From a virus, in the IMG/VR virus record IMGVR_UViG_3300021962_000055, positions 28,848 to 92,847 of that record: a stretch of DNA of 64,000 nt; one strand, 5' to 3'. The number at the start of each line of letters is the position of its first letter. Position 1 is the first letter of the stretch. Positions 17,019 to 25,180 of the stretch are shown here, in pieces. The position numbers and the translations under genes were made by a program. Under the pieces are notes generated by a model. The model made no database searches. It had not been told where the DNA came from and saw only the letters and a program-made list of their open reading frames with translations.

Positions 17019-17050
17019 AAAAAGCCCCTGGTTTGCACCGGGGGCTTTTT
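17019..17050. terminator. Bidirectional Rho-independent terminator
   Basis: An inverted repeat with AAAAAGCCCC on the left and GGGGCTTTTT on the right, flanked by A-runs and T-runs, so it works in either direction. It sits between the rightward Dps cassette (ends 16990) and the leftward virion operon (ends 17119), where convergent transcription must stop. Confidence 0.9.
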
Positions 17051-17118
17051 GTTGGGGTGGGGGAACCCCTAGGGCCCTAGCTCGCGTGGTAGCAGCTAGG
17101 TATGTAATGGTGAGAGTA

Positions 17119-17856
17119 TCAGGTGTGCTGTGACCTGACAACCAAATCCATGATGTTTTTTAGAAGTTCTTCTGTACCGGTAAAGCCAAGTTCAGATCCG
17201 TCTTTCATCATGATTATGATGGTAGCCACCTCGGTGGATTCTTTGCTCGGCTCATTGGAAAGCATGGTTACCGCTTCCTGCTTTGACTTGGGATCAAAAC
17301 CCTTGTCCTTGGCCATGCGCTTTACCAGAGCCGTTGGCATCATTTCCAAGGTCTCTCGGTCATAGGCGGTGTCCCCAAGATCTGGAAGCTGGTCGTCAGT
17401 GACTTCATCGTCTTTGGGCATCTGCTCATCCTCATCAAAAATGATTGGTACCAATCCATTGGTCAATTCCAACGTCGGCAACTTTAGGTTGATTGCTAGT
17501 TCTGCAAGTTTCATGGATTGAGCAACACGGTCCTCGTCCCAGAGCAAGAGGGCAAGCCCACGAACTTCACGAGAGTCGAGATCCTTAACAACAGATTCGT
17601 CTACGTCATCAACTACAACCACGTTGGTGGCTTTGGTGGCCAGCGCCTTTGGCACCGACTTAACACCTTCCTTGGCGACGACACTAAACTCTGCCTCGTT
17701 GTCCAGAACCCAGTCATAGACAACCTCAAGACCCTGAGTTACTTTTCCGTACCAGGGGATGATGAACTGGCAAGACGCACCAATGTCGTTTAGACCCGCC
17801 TCGATTACTTTCTTTGGCGCAGACCCGGAGCCGATTACCCCGTATGTTTCTTTCAT
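17119..17856 (-). CDS. Hypothetical protein at the end of the virion operon
   Basis: 245 residues. The first 150 form alternating strands and helices (MKETYGVIGSGSAP, VVVVDDVDES, GLALLLWDED), suggesting a nucleotide-binding-like or receiver-like fold without a P-loop. A linker of acidic residues follows, then a C-terminal helix pair. ATG preceded by AAGGAG. It is the last gene of the leftward structural block. No family recognised. Confidence 0.7.
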   Translation of the reverse strand: MKETYGVIGSGSAPKKVIEAGLNDIGASCQFIIPWYGKVTQGLEVVYDWVLDNEAEFSVVAKEGVKSVPKALATKATNVVVVDDVDESVVKDLDSREVRGLALLLWDEDRVAQSMKLAELAINLKLPTLELTNGLVPIIFDEDEQMPKDDEVTDDQLPDLGDTAYDRETLEMMPTALVKRMAKDKGFDPKSKQEAVTMLSNEPSKESTEVATIIIMMKDGSELGFTGTEELLKNIMDLVVRSQHT

Positions 17857-17865
17857 GGTTTCTCC

Positions 17866-18120
17866 TTAGCGTAGGCTTTTGCGTTGGAAGGAATCACCAG
17901 CCAACGTCATGCATCGTAACGCTGAGTGTACAGCTCCTGCAAGTGAGGCAACCGCCAAACCTGAAAGTTTTAAGTCGCCCACTCCACCAACCCACGCACC
18001 AAGGTATCCAAACAAAACACCGGCCAAGATTTTTACCCACGGCATTGGTTCTTTGGGTAGGAGGGCGTCAATAGTTTGCATGGTTTTGTATACCGCTAGT
18101 GAGACTACTAGTAGTTCCAT
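17866..18120 (-). CDS. Small membrane protein
   Basis: 84 residues with two or three hydrophobic stretches (LLVVSLAVYKTM; WVKILAGVLFGYLGAWVGG; GLAVASLAGAVHSAL) and a basic C-terminus. Size and topology fit a holin or accessory membrane protein. It lies downstream of the baseplate genes rather than beside the endolysin, so a holin role is not certain. Confidence 0.65.
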   Translation of the reverse strand: MELLVVSLAVYKTMQTIDALLPKEPMPWVKILAGVLFGYLGAWVGGVGDLKLSGLAVASLAGAVHSALRCMTLAGDSFQRKSLR

Positions 18121-19881
18121 TTATACTCCTGGTATGTGGTTATAGGTGACAGACCATCTAGGACTTGGCACTGCACCATTACTGTACACCGGAGACGTTC
18201 CAGTTGTTAGCTCGGTTACAGGCAATAGTTGGGGAATAAGCCTGGTTACAACGGCTCGAGTTTTTTGGTAGTTCGAGTTGTATACAGAAAAGTTTTCGAT
18301 AGGTAGTCCTGGTGATGCGCCATTTGGAGCAGCAGGGTTGTACCAGCGATAATCAGAAATGGTGTTGCCATCGACTAACCATCCGCCAAAAGTGGTGTCC
18401 CCATCAAAGAACAACCCACCAACCTGACGCTCCAAAAGCATCCTGCTAAAGTGCTGTGGTGCGTCAACTGTTGACAGTTGAAAAATTGATAGATACATAT
18501 TGGTGTAGGCAGTAACACTGTCTGGTACGGTAAGCCCCCAGTATTTGATACCACCCAATGTTGTTGATGTTGCTTGGCTGGCAACTAGCGTTGCAGATGC
18601 ACCGCCATATGGGGCCCCGCTGTACAACTCCACTTTAGTTACACTCTCTTGAGCCAGAGATCCCAATCCTGATTGAACTGAGAAATATAGGGTATCCCCA
18701 CCCTTGGCTCTGATATACCCTGAGGTTGTTTGTAAAACATTTACAGAACCACCAGAAGAAAGATCGGGGTCGTAAGACCATAGTTCATTGCCGATGACCG
18801 TTCCACCTGTTGCAGATGGGGTACCGCCACTGTAGGTGGTAGTGAACGACGCGGTGCCGGGCACGCCAGAATCAATCTGCAAAGAAAACACTGTCGAGCT
18901 TGGGGACCCTGCATCAAACAAACTGGAGAGAACTCTTGTAAGGTTCGGATCTTTTAGAAGGTTTACCCTTTGAGCATAGACCTTAATAGTGTTTGTAGCG
19001 TAATCAAACTCAATGTCAGAGCCGGTGATGGCTTGTAGGGCCAGCTCAATAGAGGTAGCCGTACCCTCACTCCTGCGTAGATACCCAATTATATCCAGCA
19101 GAGATCGAAGACGTGATGCACCCAGTTCCCTCGATTGCAGATCAACACCAAGATCCTGAGCAAGATAATCCAGTACTTCGCTATCTGCTACTTGTGGGTC
19201 TTTGCACGAGATAACGTAATCAATGGTCGTACGCACTCGATCAATTTCAAATCCAAAGATACTAAGGTATCTTTCTAGAGGACCACCAGAACCTTCATCT
19301 AAATCGGAGTCCAACAGTCTGTAGTGCTCTGGTATTTTTTTAAACAGATCTTTGGCTGACCCATAGTTTTTGGGGGAAAGAACTGAAATGGTGGCTGCCG
19401 GTTCATAGTAAAGATCGCCATCGCGTGATTCAAACTTTACAAATAAAGTGTAGTAAGCCCACTTACCAGGGGTTACATAGTGTGTGTATTCGCGTGTTCG
19501 GTTATCAAACATTAGTGTTTGCCCGTCACTGATTGTTTCAGGTTCTCCTGACTCGGAATACACAAGTACCAAGACAGTTGGTACAACCGTGTAAGGAGAA
19601 ACAACCGTTGTTAGATCAACCAGGGGCGCATCCCAGGAAAGGTGGTTTTCTCCATAGTCAACAACAGATACATCAAAAAAAGAAACAAACGAAAGAAGAC
19701 CGCCAGAAGAAACAGGGGTGTCCAAGATCGGCGCTACTAGAATGCCGTCTGCTTTTAATTTGGTGTCATCGTCTGCACGTACTGCCAAACCAACCGATGC
19801 TGCCGCTGACCCAGATGGATACTGGGTGTAAGAGCCATAGTTTGGCGTTATTTTTTGTAGCGTAAATGATTTACGTGCCAT
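18121..19881 (-). CDS. Baseplate / tail protein I-like (P2 gpI family)
   Basis: 586 residues. The middle (about 185-320) matches the gpI-like tail protein family: LFKKIPEHYRLLDSD, YLSIFGFEIDRVRTTIDY, YLAQDLGVDL, and RLRSLLDIIGYLRRSEGT. The N-terminal region is strand-rich and the C-terminal 250 residues are a beta-rich extension, probably exposed. In P2-like tails gpI caps the baseplate wedge beside gpJ, whose homologue is encoded just upstream, 1 base away. The extension may hold a fibre or a receptor-facing domain. Confidence 0.82.
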   Translation of the reverse strand: MARKSFTLQKITPNYGSYTQYPSGSAAASVGLAVRADDDTKLKADGILVAPILDTPVSSGGLLSFVSFFDVSVVDYGENHLSWDAPLVDLTTVVSPYTVVPTVLVLVYSESGEPETISDGQTLMFDNRTREYTHYVTPGKWAYYTLFVKFESRDGDLYYEPAATISVLSPKNYGSAKDLFKKIPEHYRLLDSDLDEGSGGPLERYLSIFGFEIDRVRTTIDYVISCKDPQVADSEVLDYLAQDLGVDLQSRELGASRLRSLLDIIGYLRRSEGTATSIELALQAITGSDIEFDYATNTIKVYAQRVNLLKDPNLTRVLSSLFDAGSPSSTVFSLQIDSGVPGTASFTTTYSGGTPSATGGTVIGNELWSYDPDLSSGGSVNVLQTTSGYIRAKGGDTLYFSVQSGLGSLAQESVTKVELYSGAPYGGASATLVASQATSTTLGGIKYWGLTVPDSVTAYTNMYLSIFQLSTVDAPQHFSRMLLERQVGGLFFDGDTTFGGWLVDGNTISDYRWYNPAAPNGASPGLPIENFSVYNSNYQKTRAVVTRLIPQLLPVTELTTGTSPVYSNGAVPSPRWSVTYNHIPGV

Positions 19882-19882
19882 A

Positions 19883-21334
19883 TCACACCGATGTGGTTAT
19901 ACCACCAGAGGTGGTGATTGTGTAAGAGCCCTTACGGATCAGTTGAACGTTTGTTGGTGAACTTCCACCTAATGTTACGGTCGCGTATTCAACACCCTCT
20001 ACATTGTGTATTGCCCTATAGATATCACCAATTTTAATGTCTACACCAAACTGAATCCTCGGCAATTCAAACAGGGCATCTAACGCCCTTTCAACGGCTC
20101 TTTGTACAGATACTGCTACGTAGCTTTCTTGTACGTAAACAGTTGCGGTAATTGTTTTTGGAACTAAAGTTATTGAACTCTCAGCAACAACTGTTACCCC
20201 AAGAGTAGATAGTGGTTGAATCAATGCCTCAATCTCATCTTGGACAGTACTAGTTACTGCTACTGAGTTTGATGTGTAACTTGTGTATTCAGAAATATAA
20301 GGCATTCCATACACAGATACGCTTCCCCCACCACCGCCTGAAGCGTTTGGCGTATAGGCCACTACAGCTTTGTATACACTAGGTACCCGAAGAGCCAGGT
20401 CAACATAATCTTGAAGTGTTACCGCTCGGTCTTGTGACCTAATCATTGCTTTTAATGAGCTCTTAATTGAGTCGACAGTTTCACCATTACTGCCACCAGT
20501 AGCAGTTGTTGACGAAACAACTGCTAGTCCTACTGGCTGAGTAGTTTTAAACGCTGATATTTTGTTTTGTCCAACGTTCCCACTACCACCAGAGGTGGTG
20601 TTGTAGGTTGCAGTTATTTTGGTGTTTGTTGCTGGGATGCGTCCGCTTAAGCGGTTACCAAACAAAACTTGTGTTTCATTGTCAGCATTTACGATTACTG
20701 AATAAACACTGTTACCTGAATTACTAAGGGATATATTTGGTACTGGGTTCCACGCGGTTGGGTCTATACCGTTTTCATACACATAAACCTGCACGGATGA
20801 CGGAACGGCATTTGTTTTTGATAGCGAGTATTTTTGGTTTACTTGCCCATTTGCCGAAGTAGTCAATACTTCTTCTATAACTTTTTTACCTTCTGTAACT
20901 AAAACTCCTACAGTTTGACCAGCCAACACCGTTGTCTCTTGGTTTGAAAAGAACTCGTACTGAGATCCATCGCTAATTGCAACAAACACCGTTCCGGCGG
21001 CTAGTGAAACGGATGCCGACGATGAGTTGGAAACATACACAGTAGCGGTAGCAGATGAACGATTAAACGGGGTGTAGTCAAATAGGTTGGCCAATGCCAA
21101 CACGCTTTCACGTTGAGTGGCAGTTGTAATAAAAGCCTCGCCAGCAGCACGGTCAACGTAATAATGTAGGACGTCACCCATGTAAGCCCATAGGTCAACA
21201 AAAAGCATTCCAAAATCAGACGGGTCCCTATCGGTCCAGTCTGGAACAACACGTGATGCACGGGCCAACAAATCACGACGAATGTTTTCGTAATCGCGGC
21301 TAGCAAAGTCAAAACCTGGGGTTCCTAAAGGCAT
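19883..21334 (-). CDS. Baseplate wedge protein J-like
   Basis: 483 residues opening GFDFASRDYENIRRDLLARA and DWTDRDPSDFGMLFVDLWAYMGDVLHYYVDR, the diagnostic N-terminus of the baseplate J / T4 gp6 family. A central domain is a Ser/Thr/Val-rich beta region, and the C-terminal half (DRAVTLQDYVDLALRVPSVYKA, RAVERALDALFELPRIQFG, IYRAIHNVEGVEY) is the conserved J domain. It forms the wedge ring around the hub. Confidence 0.93.
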   Translation of the reverse strand: MPLGTPGFDFASRDYENIRRDLLARASRVVPDWTDRDPSDFGMLFVDLWAYMGDVLHYYVDRAAGEAFITTATQRESVLALANLFDYTPFNRSSATATVYVSNSSSASVSLAAGTVFVAISDGSQYEFFSNQETTVLAGQTVGVLVTEGKKVIEEVLTTSANGQVNQKYSLSKTNAVPSSVQVYVYENGIDPTAWNPVPNISLSNSGNSVYSVIVNADNETQVLFGNRLSGRIPATNTKITATYNTTSGGSGNVGQNKISAFKTTQPVGLAVVSSTTATGGSNGETVDSIKSSLKAMIRSQDRAVTLQDYVDLALRVPSVYKAVVAYTPNASGGGGGSVSVYGMPYISEYTSYTSNSVAVTSTVQDEIEALIQPLSTLGVTVVAESSITLVPKTITATVYVQESYVAVSVQRAVERALDALFELPRIQFGVDIKIGDIYRAIHNVEGVEYATVTLGGSSPTNVQLIRKGSYTITTSGGITTSV

Positions 21335-21342
21335 TGTTACTC

Positions 21343-21753
21343 CTAGATCGGGCTGTCTTCGGCAGTTACACCGGGTACGGCTACGTTAAATGCTACAACC
21401 TGGGGAGCCCCAAGTGGTAGACGATAAACAATTGTGATGGCCAGTGTCGTGTCTTGGTTCCCAAATGCAGCGACACTGTAGGATGGGGCTAGTCGAATAT
21501 CGAGAATAGAAACTCGGCTTATACTGTTTGACATTTCCTGCTTAGCGTCGATTACAAAGTCAGCAATAGACAATTCGTCAATCGGTTCAAATAGCAGTTG
21601 TCTGACACCAGCGCCATACCGATGGTTCATAACACGTTCGTACTTGCTGGTTGTAGCAACATTTATGATTTTTTGCTCAGCCACAACTGTTGGGGATGAG
21701 GTTGTTACAACCCGTCCTCCCGAAAATGAAAAAGGAACTTTTATTGACTTCAC
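21343..21753 (-). CDS. Baseplate wedge protein, gp25/W-like
   Basis: 136 residues fitting the GPW/gp25 family: VMNHRYGAGVRQLLFEPIDEL followed by DFVIDAKQEM and RVSILDIRLAP. The EPR-like element (here FEP) near the middle is typical. gp25 sits at the inner baseplate and starts sheath assembly. It overlaps the next gene by 4 bases, in the usual order W-J-I. Confidence 0.85.
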   Translation of the reverse strand: MKSIKVPFSFSGGRVVTTSSPTVVAEQKIINVATTSKYERVMNHRYGAGVRQLLFEPIDELSIADFVIDAKQEMSNSISRVSILDIRLAPSYSVAAFGNQDTTLAITIVYRLPLGAPQVVAFNVAVPGVTAEDSPI

Positions 21754-21995
21754 GCCGACCCTCCGTCAAGACCTGCGGTTGCAGAATACCCAGAGTTTAC
21801 TATATGTATGTTTGACACTTTTTCATCTTCAACAGCAACTAACACTTGGTCTCCTGTGGTTAAAGGCCCGTAAGAAATGTTACGTGATAGTTGTACTGAC
21901 ACGGCGTTACCTAGTAACGAAGGGATCTTTACGTACACCGCATCATTTGATGAATACGCAACGACAGCACGATAGACGCACATTCCGTCATACAT
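21750..21995 (-). CDS. Small baseplate-module protein
   Basis: 81 residues from ATG 21993-21995 (a TTG two codons earlier is less likely, AGGG being nine bases before the ATG). Strand-rich: VYRAVVAYSSNDAVYVKIP, VSVQLSRNISYGP, TGDQVLVAVED. Length, beta content and place between hub and gp25 fit an OB-fold spike or hub-adaptor protein (gpV-like), but it lacks a visible apex motif, so this is tentative. Confidence 0.6.
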   Translation of the reverse strand: MYDGMCVYRAVVAYSSNDAVYVKIPSLLGNAVSVQLSRNISYGPLTTGDQVLVAVEDEKVSNIHIVNSGYSATAGLDGGSA

Positions 21996-23154
21996 ATTCA
22001 ACCACCCTTTCTACTGATGTTTTCCACTCTCCATTTACGTATTTTGCAGGTGGTGGCGAATCAAACAATTCAGTGGGAGGGATTATGTATTCACTAGTTA
22101 AGTTAAAGTCCCTTGATATATCAAGGGTTGAAATACAACTAGATCCACCAATGGTGTGTTTAACAGAGTTAACATACCATAATCCTTCAAACTTTGCTCC
22201 GTAACCCGTGACCTCAACAACCCCACCAGGAACGGTGCCAATTGCTGCGTGTACATCAAGGATTGCATTAAACGGTAAGTTTTTACGTATCTTTGCCCCG
22301 ATTATCTTTTCAGACTCTATAACAGAGTTGGAGGATGTAGAGAGAGCAGATGTGTATTTTGATCGGTGCCCAACACCAGACCACGACATTTCAGACGATA
22401 GGTGGTCTCCTGTAGAGGTTACGGATACACCAGCGTTATCTAGAGAATCAACTTGGTAATTCCAAGAAACTCCATCCGGTGTTAAATACCCAAAGCTTCC
22501 GTGAAATTTTAAGATACCCCCAGGTTGCGGTGATGTTACCGTGTTGGGACTGACCAAGGTTTCGAATGAGGGTCGTCTACCAATTGCCTTAAACGGGTCC
22601 CATATATGCATGTGGGTTCCATGAACAGTAAACGAGTACCCGTAGGTGTCACAGAACCACGACAGGAACTCCCAATCTGATTTTTTTGCTTGAGCAATCT
22701 GGGGAATTGAAAACCCGTCGTTGACTACGTCGACACTAAATCCGTATTTGTCAGACATCTCTTTGGCGATAGACACCACTGAGCAGTTTTCCCATATCCT
22801 AGAGTTGGTGCTTTTCATGTTAATTGAAGCACCAAAACAAACAATGTTCGCCATTTGAAACTGGCTTCCATTTACAACTTGCCCACCGGCTGAATATTCG
22901 GGCTCAATGTATAAAACGTAACCATAAAACTCAAACTTGCGTCCTGTACCCAAAACAGCTGTGACTCTTACGGGTGCATCAATATAGTCCGTAATAGCTT
23001 TAGCTGGTATACCAGCCATTTGTAATGACAACATGTCATGCTTGTTGGCTGATAGGCTTAACGTAAGCTTGCTAATTGACAGGTAATTGACTTCAGATTC
23101 ACCAATGTCAATAGACACTTTGGGAGATAGCGGACTTCCGCTATTGATAATCAT
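21988..23154 (-). CDS. Baseplate hub protein, gpD/gp27-like
   Basis: 388 residues. Features of the late-control D family: N-terminal strands, then WENCSVVSIAKEMSDKYGFSVDVV, KKSDWEFLSWFCDTYGYSFTVHG, and a long beta region ending with WYVNSVKHTIGGSSCIS. gpD-like proteins make the trimeric hub on which tube and spike assemble. It overlaps the LysM gene upstream by 4 bases, matching the LysM-D-V-W-J order of contractile tails. Confidence 0.85.
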   Translation of the reverse strand: MIINSGSPLSPKVSIDIGESEVNYLSISKLTLSLSANKHDMLSLQMAGIPAKAITDYIDAPVRVTAVLGTGRKFEFYGYVLYIEPEYSAGGQVVNGSQFQMANIVCFGASINMKSTNSRIWENCSVVSIAKEMSDKYGFSVDVVNDGFSIPQIAQAKKSDWEFLSWFCDTYGYSFTVHGTHMHIWDPFKAIGRRPSFETLVSPNTVTSPQPGGILKFHGSFGYLTPDGVSWNYQVDSLDNAGVSVTSTGDHLSSEMSWSGVGHRSKYTSALSTSSNSVIESEKIIGAKIRKNLPFNAILDVHAAIGTVPGGVVEVTGYGAKFEGLWYVNSVKHTIGGSSCISTLDISRDFNLTSEYIIPPTELFDSPPPAKYVNGEWKTSVERVVEYV

Positions 23155-23393
23155 CGAGGAATCCTCAACAGCGTCCCTGTTGGTATGGTGTCAGGCCATT
23201 GCACTTGCGGGTTGATGTCAGCTATTTCCCAATACCTAGAACCGTCATTTAAAACCCTTGCAGCAATGTTTGCAAAGGTTTCACCATCTTTTGTTATGTA
23301 CTGGTAATACGAAGTAGCTTCTCCAGCTACACGGGAAGCAATAATCCCACCATGATAACTACGGTATCTGCTTGAAGTTCTGTAAACGGCCAT
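23151..23393 (-). CDS. LysM-type tail protein (protein X-like)
   Basis: 80 residues from ATG 23391-23393, which overlaps the upstream stop (a 5-codon longer frame exists). The C-terminal 45 residues form a LysM domain: YITKDGETFANIAARVLNDGSRYWEIADINP followed by IPTGTLLRIP. In contractile tails such proteins (gpX, T4 gp53-like) bind the wedge or peptidoglycan. Context between the hub and the tube-initiator candidate supports that role. Confidence 0.85.
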   Translation of the reverse strand: MAVYRTSSRYRSYHGGIIASRVAGEATSYYQYITKDGETFANIAARVLNDGSRYWEIADINPQVQWPDTIPTGTLLRIPR

Positions 23394-25180
23394 CACGCAC
23401 CTGACCATGTGAGCGCAAGCCTCTGCGCCCCTATTGACTGGTTCCCTTGAACAACACCCTTATTAGTCGCACTGGCGGTCAAATTAACCCCAGATGTCGT
23501 AGTGGCCGTAAGGTCTACAGTCACTTCAAAAATGTAATAAGAGTTTTTAATAGAGGACGGCACATCATTTCTTGTGCTAGCGTTAAACCGGCTAGATGAT
23601 TCATTTGGGATGTCTTTGTTATCGGTGCTCGTGTGTATGGATCTACGTCTTATACGTGCTCCACTGGCTCCAGATCCAGATGTACCGGCACCCCACTCAG
23701 ACTTACTTGCAGCTGTTTCACTTTTAGTAAACGACCCCATCTGTACAACACCTGAAGAGCTTTCTTTGTAAGTGTTGTTGTTTAACAAAGAAGTTGCCTC
23801 TGATTGGGTTAACCCTACTGACCCTGATCGTTTCCCGTACATAGAAAGTTTTGTTGTGTAACTAATCGTTATACCTGCATCTGCCTCAAACAATTTAAGA
23901 ATGTCGTCGTCATCAGCACCGGTTCTGGTGCGTTCACCAGTTTCTGCGTCGTCGACGTCTTCTCCACCTCTAATTGCCCGTACTTTATCGAACCCCATGA
24001 AAAGGGCTCTACCAGTAGAATCGTTTGTAAAGCCAGCCGAGTCATTAACAACATAGACCCAAGCCCCGTTATCGTCTATCTTGTTGTTGAATGCATCGTC
24101 GATATCTTTTTCGCTGTCTTCATATTCAACAGTAAACACTGCCGTAAAGCTGCTACCGGTAGTTGACAAAGCCTTCAATAGTTCTTTCTTTTCCCCTTCT
24201 TTGGCAGCGTCTTCTTGTTGCTTAGCCACCGCAGCACTTTTAAATTGCTTGGTAAGGAAAGTGTCTTGTTGAGCAAATCCAATGTACATGGCGCTCATAG
24301 ACAAGTACACCTTGCACTGCAGGGGTACCATGTTCGTGTTGAACTTGAGAAACTCAACTTTAGACGCGGTAATAAACCCATCTAACATGAACAAGCTTGA
24401 AAACATAACACGTACTGGGTTTGGCATCAAGAAAGCTGAGTTGCCAAAGTTTGCTTTCATAATCTCAGTTGCGGCAACGTCGTCAACTACCAGACCAGCG
24501 TCATCTGTTGTTGTAGAATCTTCTCCGTCGTCCTCCCCATCATCCTCTCCGTCAGTAGAGGGTTCTGGTTGTTGATTGTTATATACGCTACTGGCATTTG
24601 TTTTCAACGACGCCAACTGCCAGTTAAGCATCTCAGCTGAGAAACCTTGCCCAATAACAGAATACAAGACCCGCAGGTCTGACATTACGCCAATGTCATA
24701 CACATCCTTTGAGTCGTAATCACCCTTAACGTCGGCAGCGGGGTTGCTATTGGGGTCAGAAAATCGGCTATTACCAGCCGCAACTTCAGCAGACCTATCA
24801 AACAATAAGTCAAACTGAAAGTTCATAACAGCCCCCACTGGTTGGGCCAACTGCTCCGGAGTTTGCAAGATTGACAAATACATGTCTTCTCGCATTGCAA
24901 CGTTTTGTTGAATATCTTGTGGGTTAAATTGAAAGTTGCACCGACTAATTGGAACACCTTCTCCTAAAGCTGGTTGTTCTAAGTTGCGTATGTACCCTCT
25001 ATGCAACCTGTAATTGCCCCCAGCTACAGCCTGCTCATGCCCCCGAGCCGCTAGGGCGTGTTCAGCTTCAAGAAATCTAATACTACGGCTGGGGTATATA
25101 AAGGGTGGGTTTGTTATTCCCGTAGCTGATTTTTGCTCGTTCCAGTTAACACCAAAATCTCCGTCCTCACGGTAACCCAT
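23393..25180 (-). CDS. Tail tube initiator / hub-connector-like protein (putative)
   Basis: 595 residues. Near residue 80 it carries SRCNFQFNPQDI, an FxFNPxx motif that I associate with the proteins joining the tube to the hub in contractile injection systems (Afp7/CIS-type). A Glu/Asp-rich low-complexity insert (about 205-220, GEDDGEDDGED) and large Ser-rich regions follow. It is much larger than typical connectors (about 200-250), so it must include extra domains. It sits between LysM and tape-measure genes, which fits. Assignment is motif plus context. Confidence 0.6.
   Translation of the reverse strand: MGYREDGDFGVNWNEQKSATGITNPPFIYPSRSIRFLEAEHALAARGHEQAVAGGNYRLHRGYIRNLEQPALGEGVPISRCNFQFNPQDIQQNVAMREDMYLSILQTPEQLAQPVGAVMNFQFDLLFDRSAEVAAGNSRFSDPNSNPAADVKGDYDSKDVYDIGVMSDLRVLYSVIGQGFSAEMLNWQLASLKTNASSVYNNQQPEPSTDGEDDGEDDGEDSTTTDDAGLVVDDVAATEIMKANFGNSAFLMPNPVRVMFSSLFMLDGFITASKVEFLKFNTNMVPLQCKVYLSMSAMYIGFAQQDTFLTKQFKSAAVAKQQEDAAKEGEKKELLKALSTTGSSFTAVFTVEYEDSEKDIDDAFNNKIDDNGAWVYVVNDSAGFTNDSTGRALFMGFDKVRAIRGGEDVDDAETGERTRTGADDDDILKLFEADAGITISYTTKLSMYGKRSGSVGLTQSEATSLLNNNTYKESSSGVVQMGSFTKSETAASKSEWGAGTSGSGASGARIRRRSIHTSTDNKDIPNESSSRFNASTRNDVPSSIKNSYYIFEVTVDLTATTTSGVNLTASATNKGVVQGNQSIGAQRLALTWSGA

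Noticed and set aside
17064-17105. CTAG-rich stretch after the bidirectional terminator as another CTAG-N3-CTAG copy
   Set aside because: It contains CTAGGGCCCTAG and a later CTAG but spacing and centre differ from the 11-base repeat.
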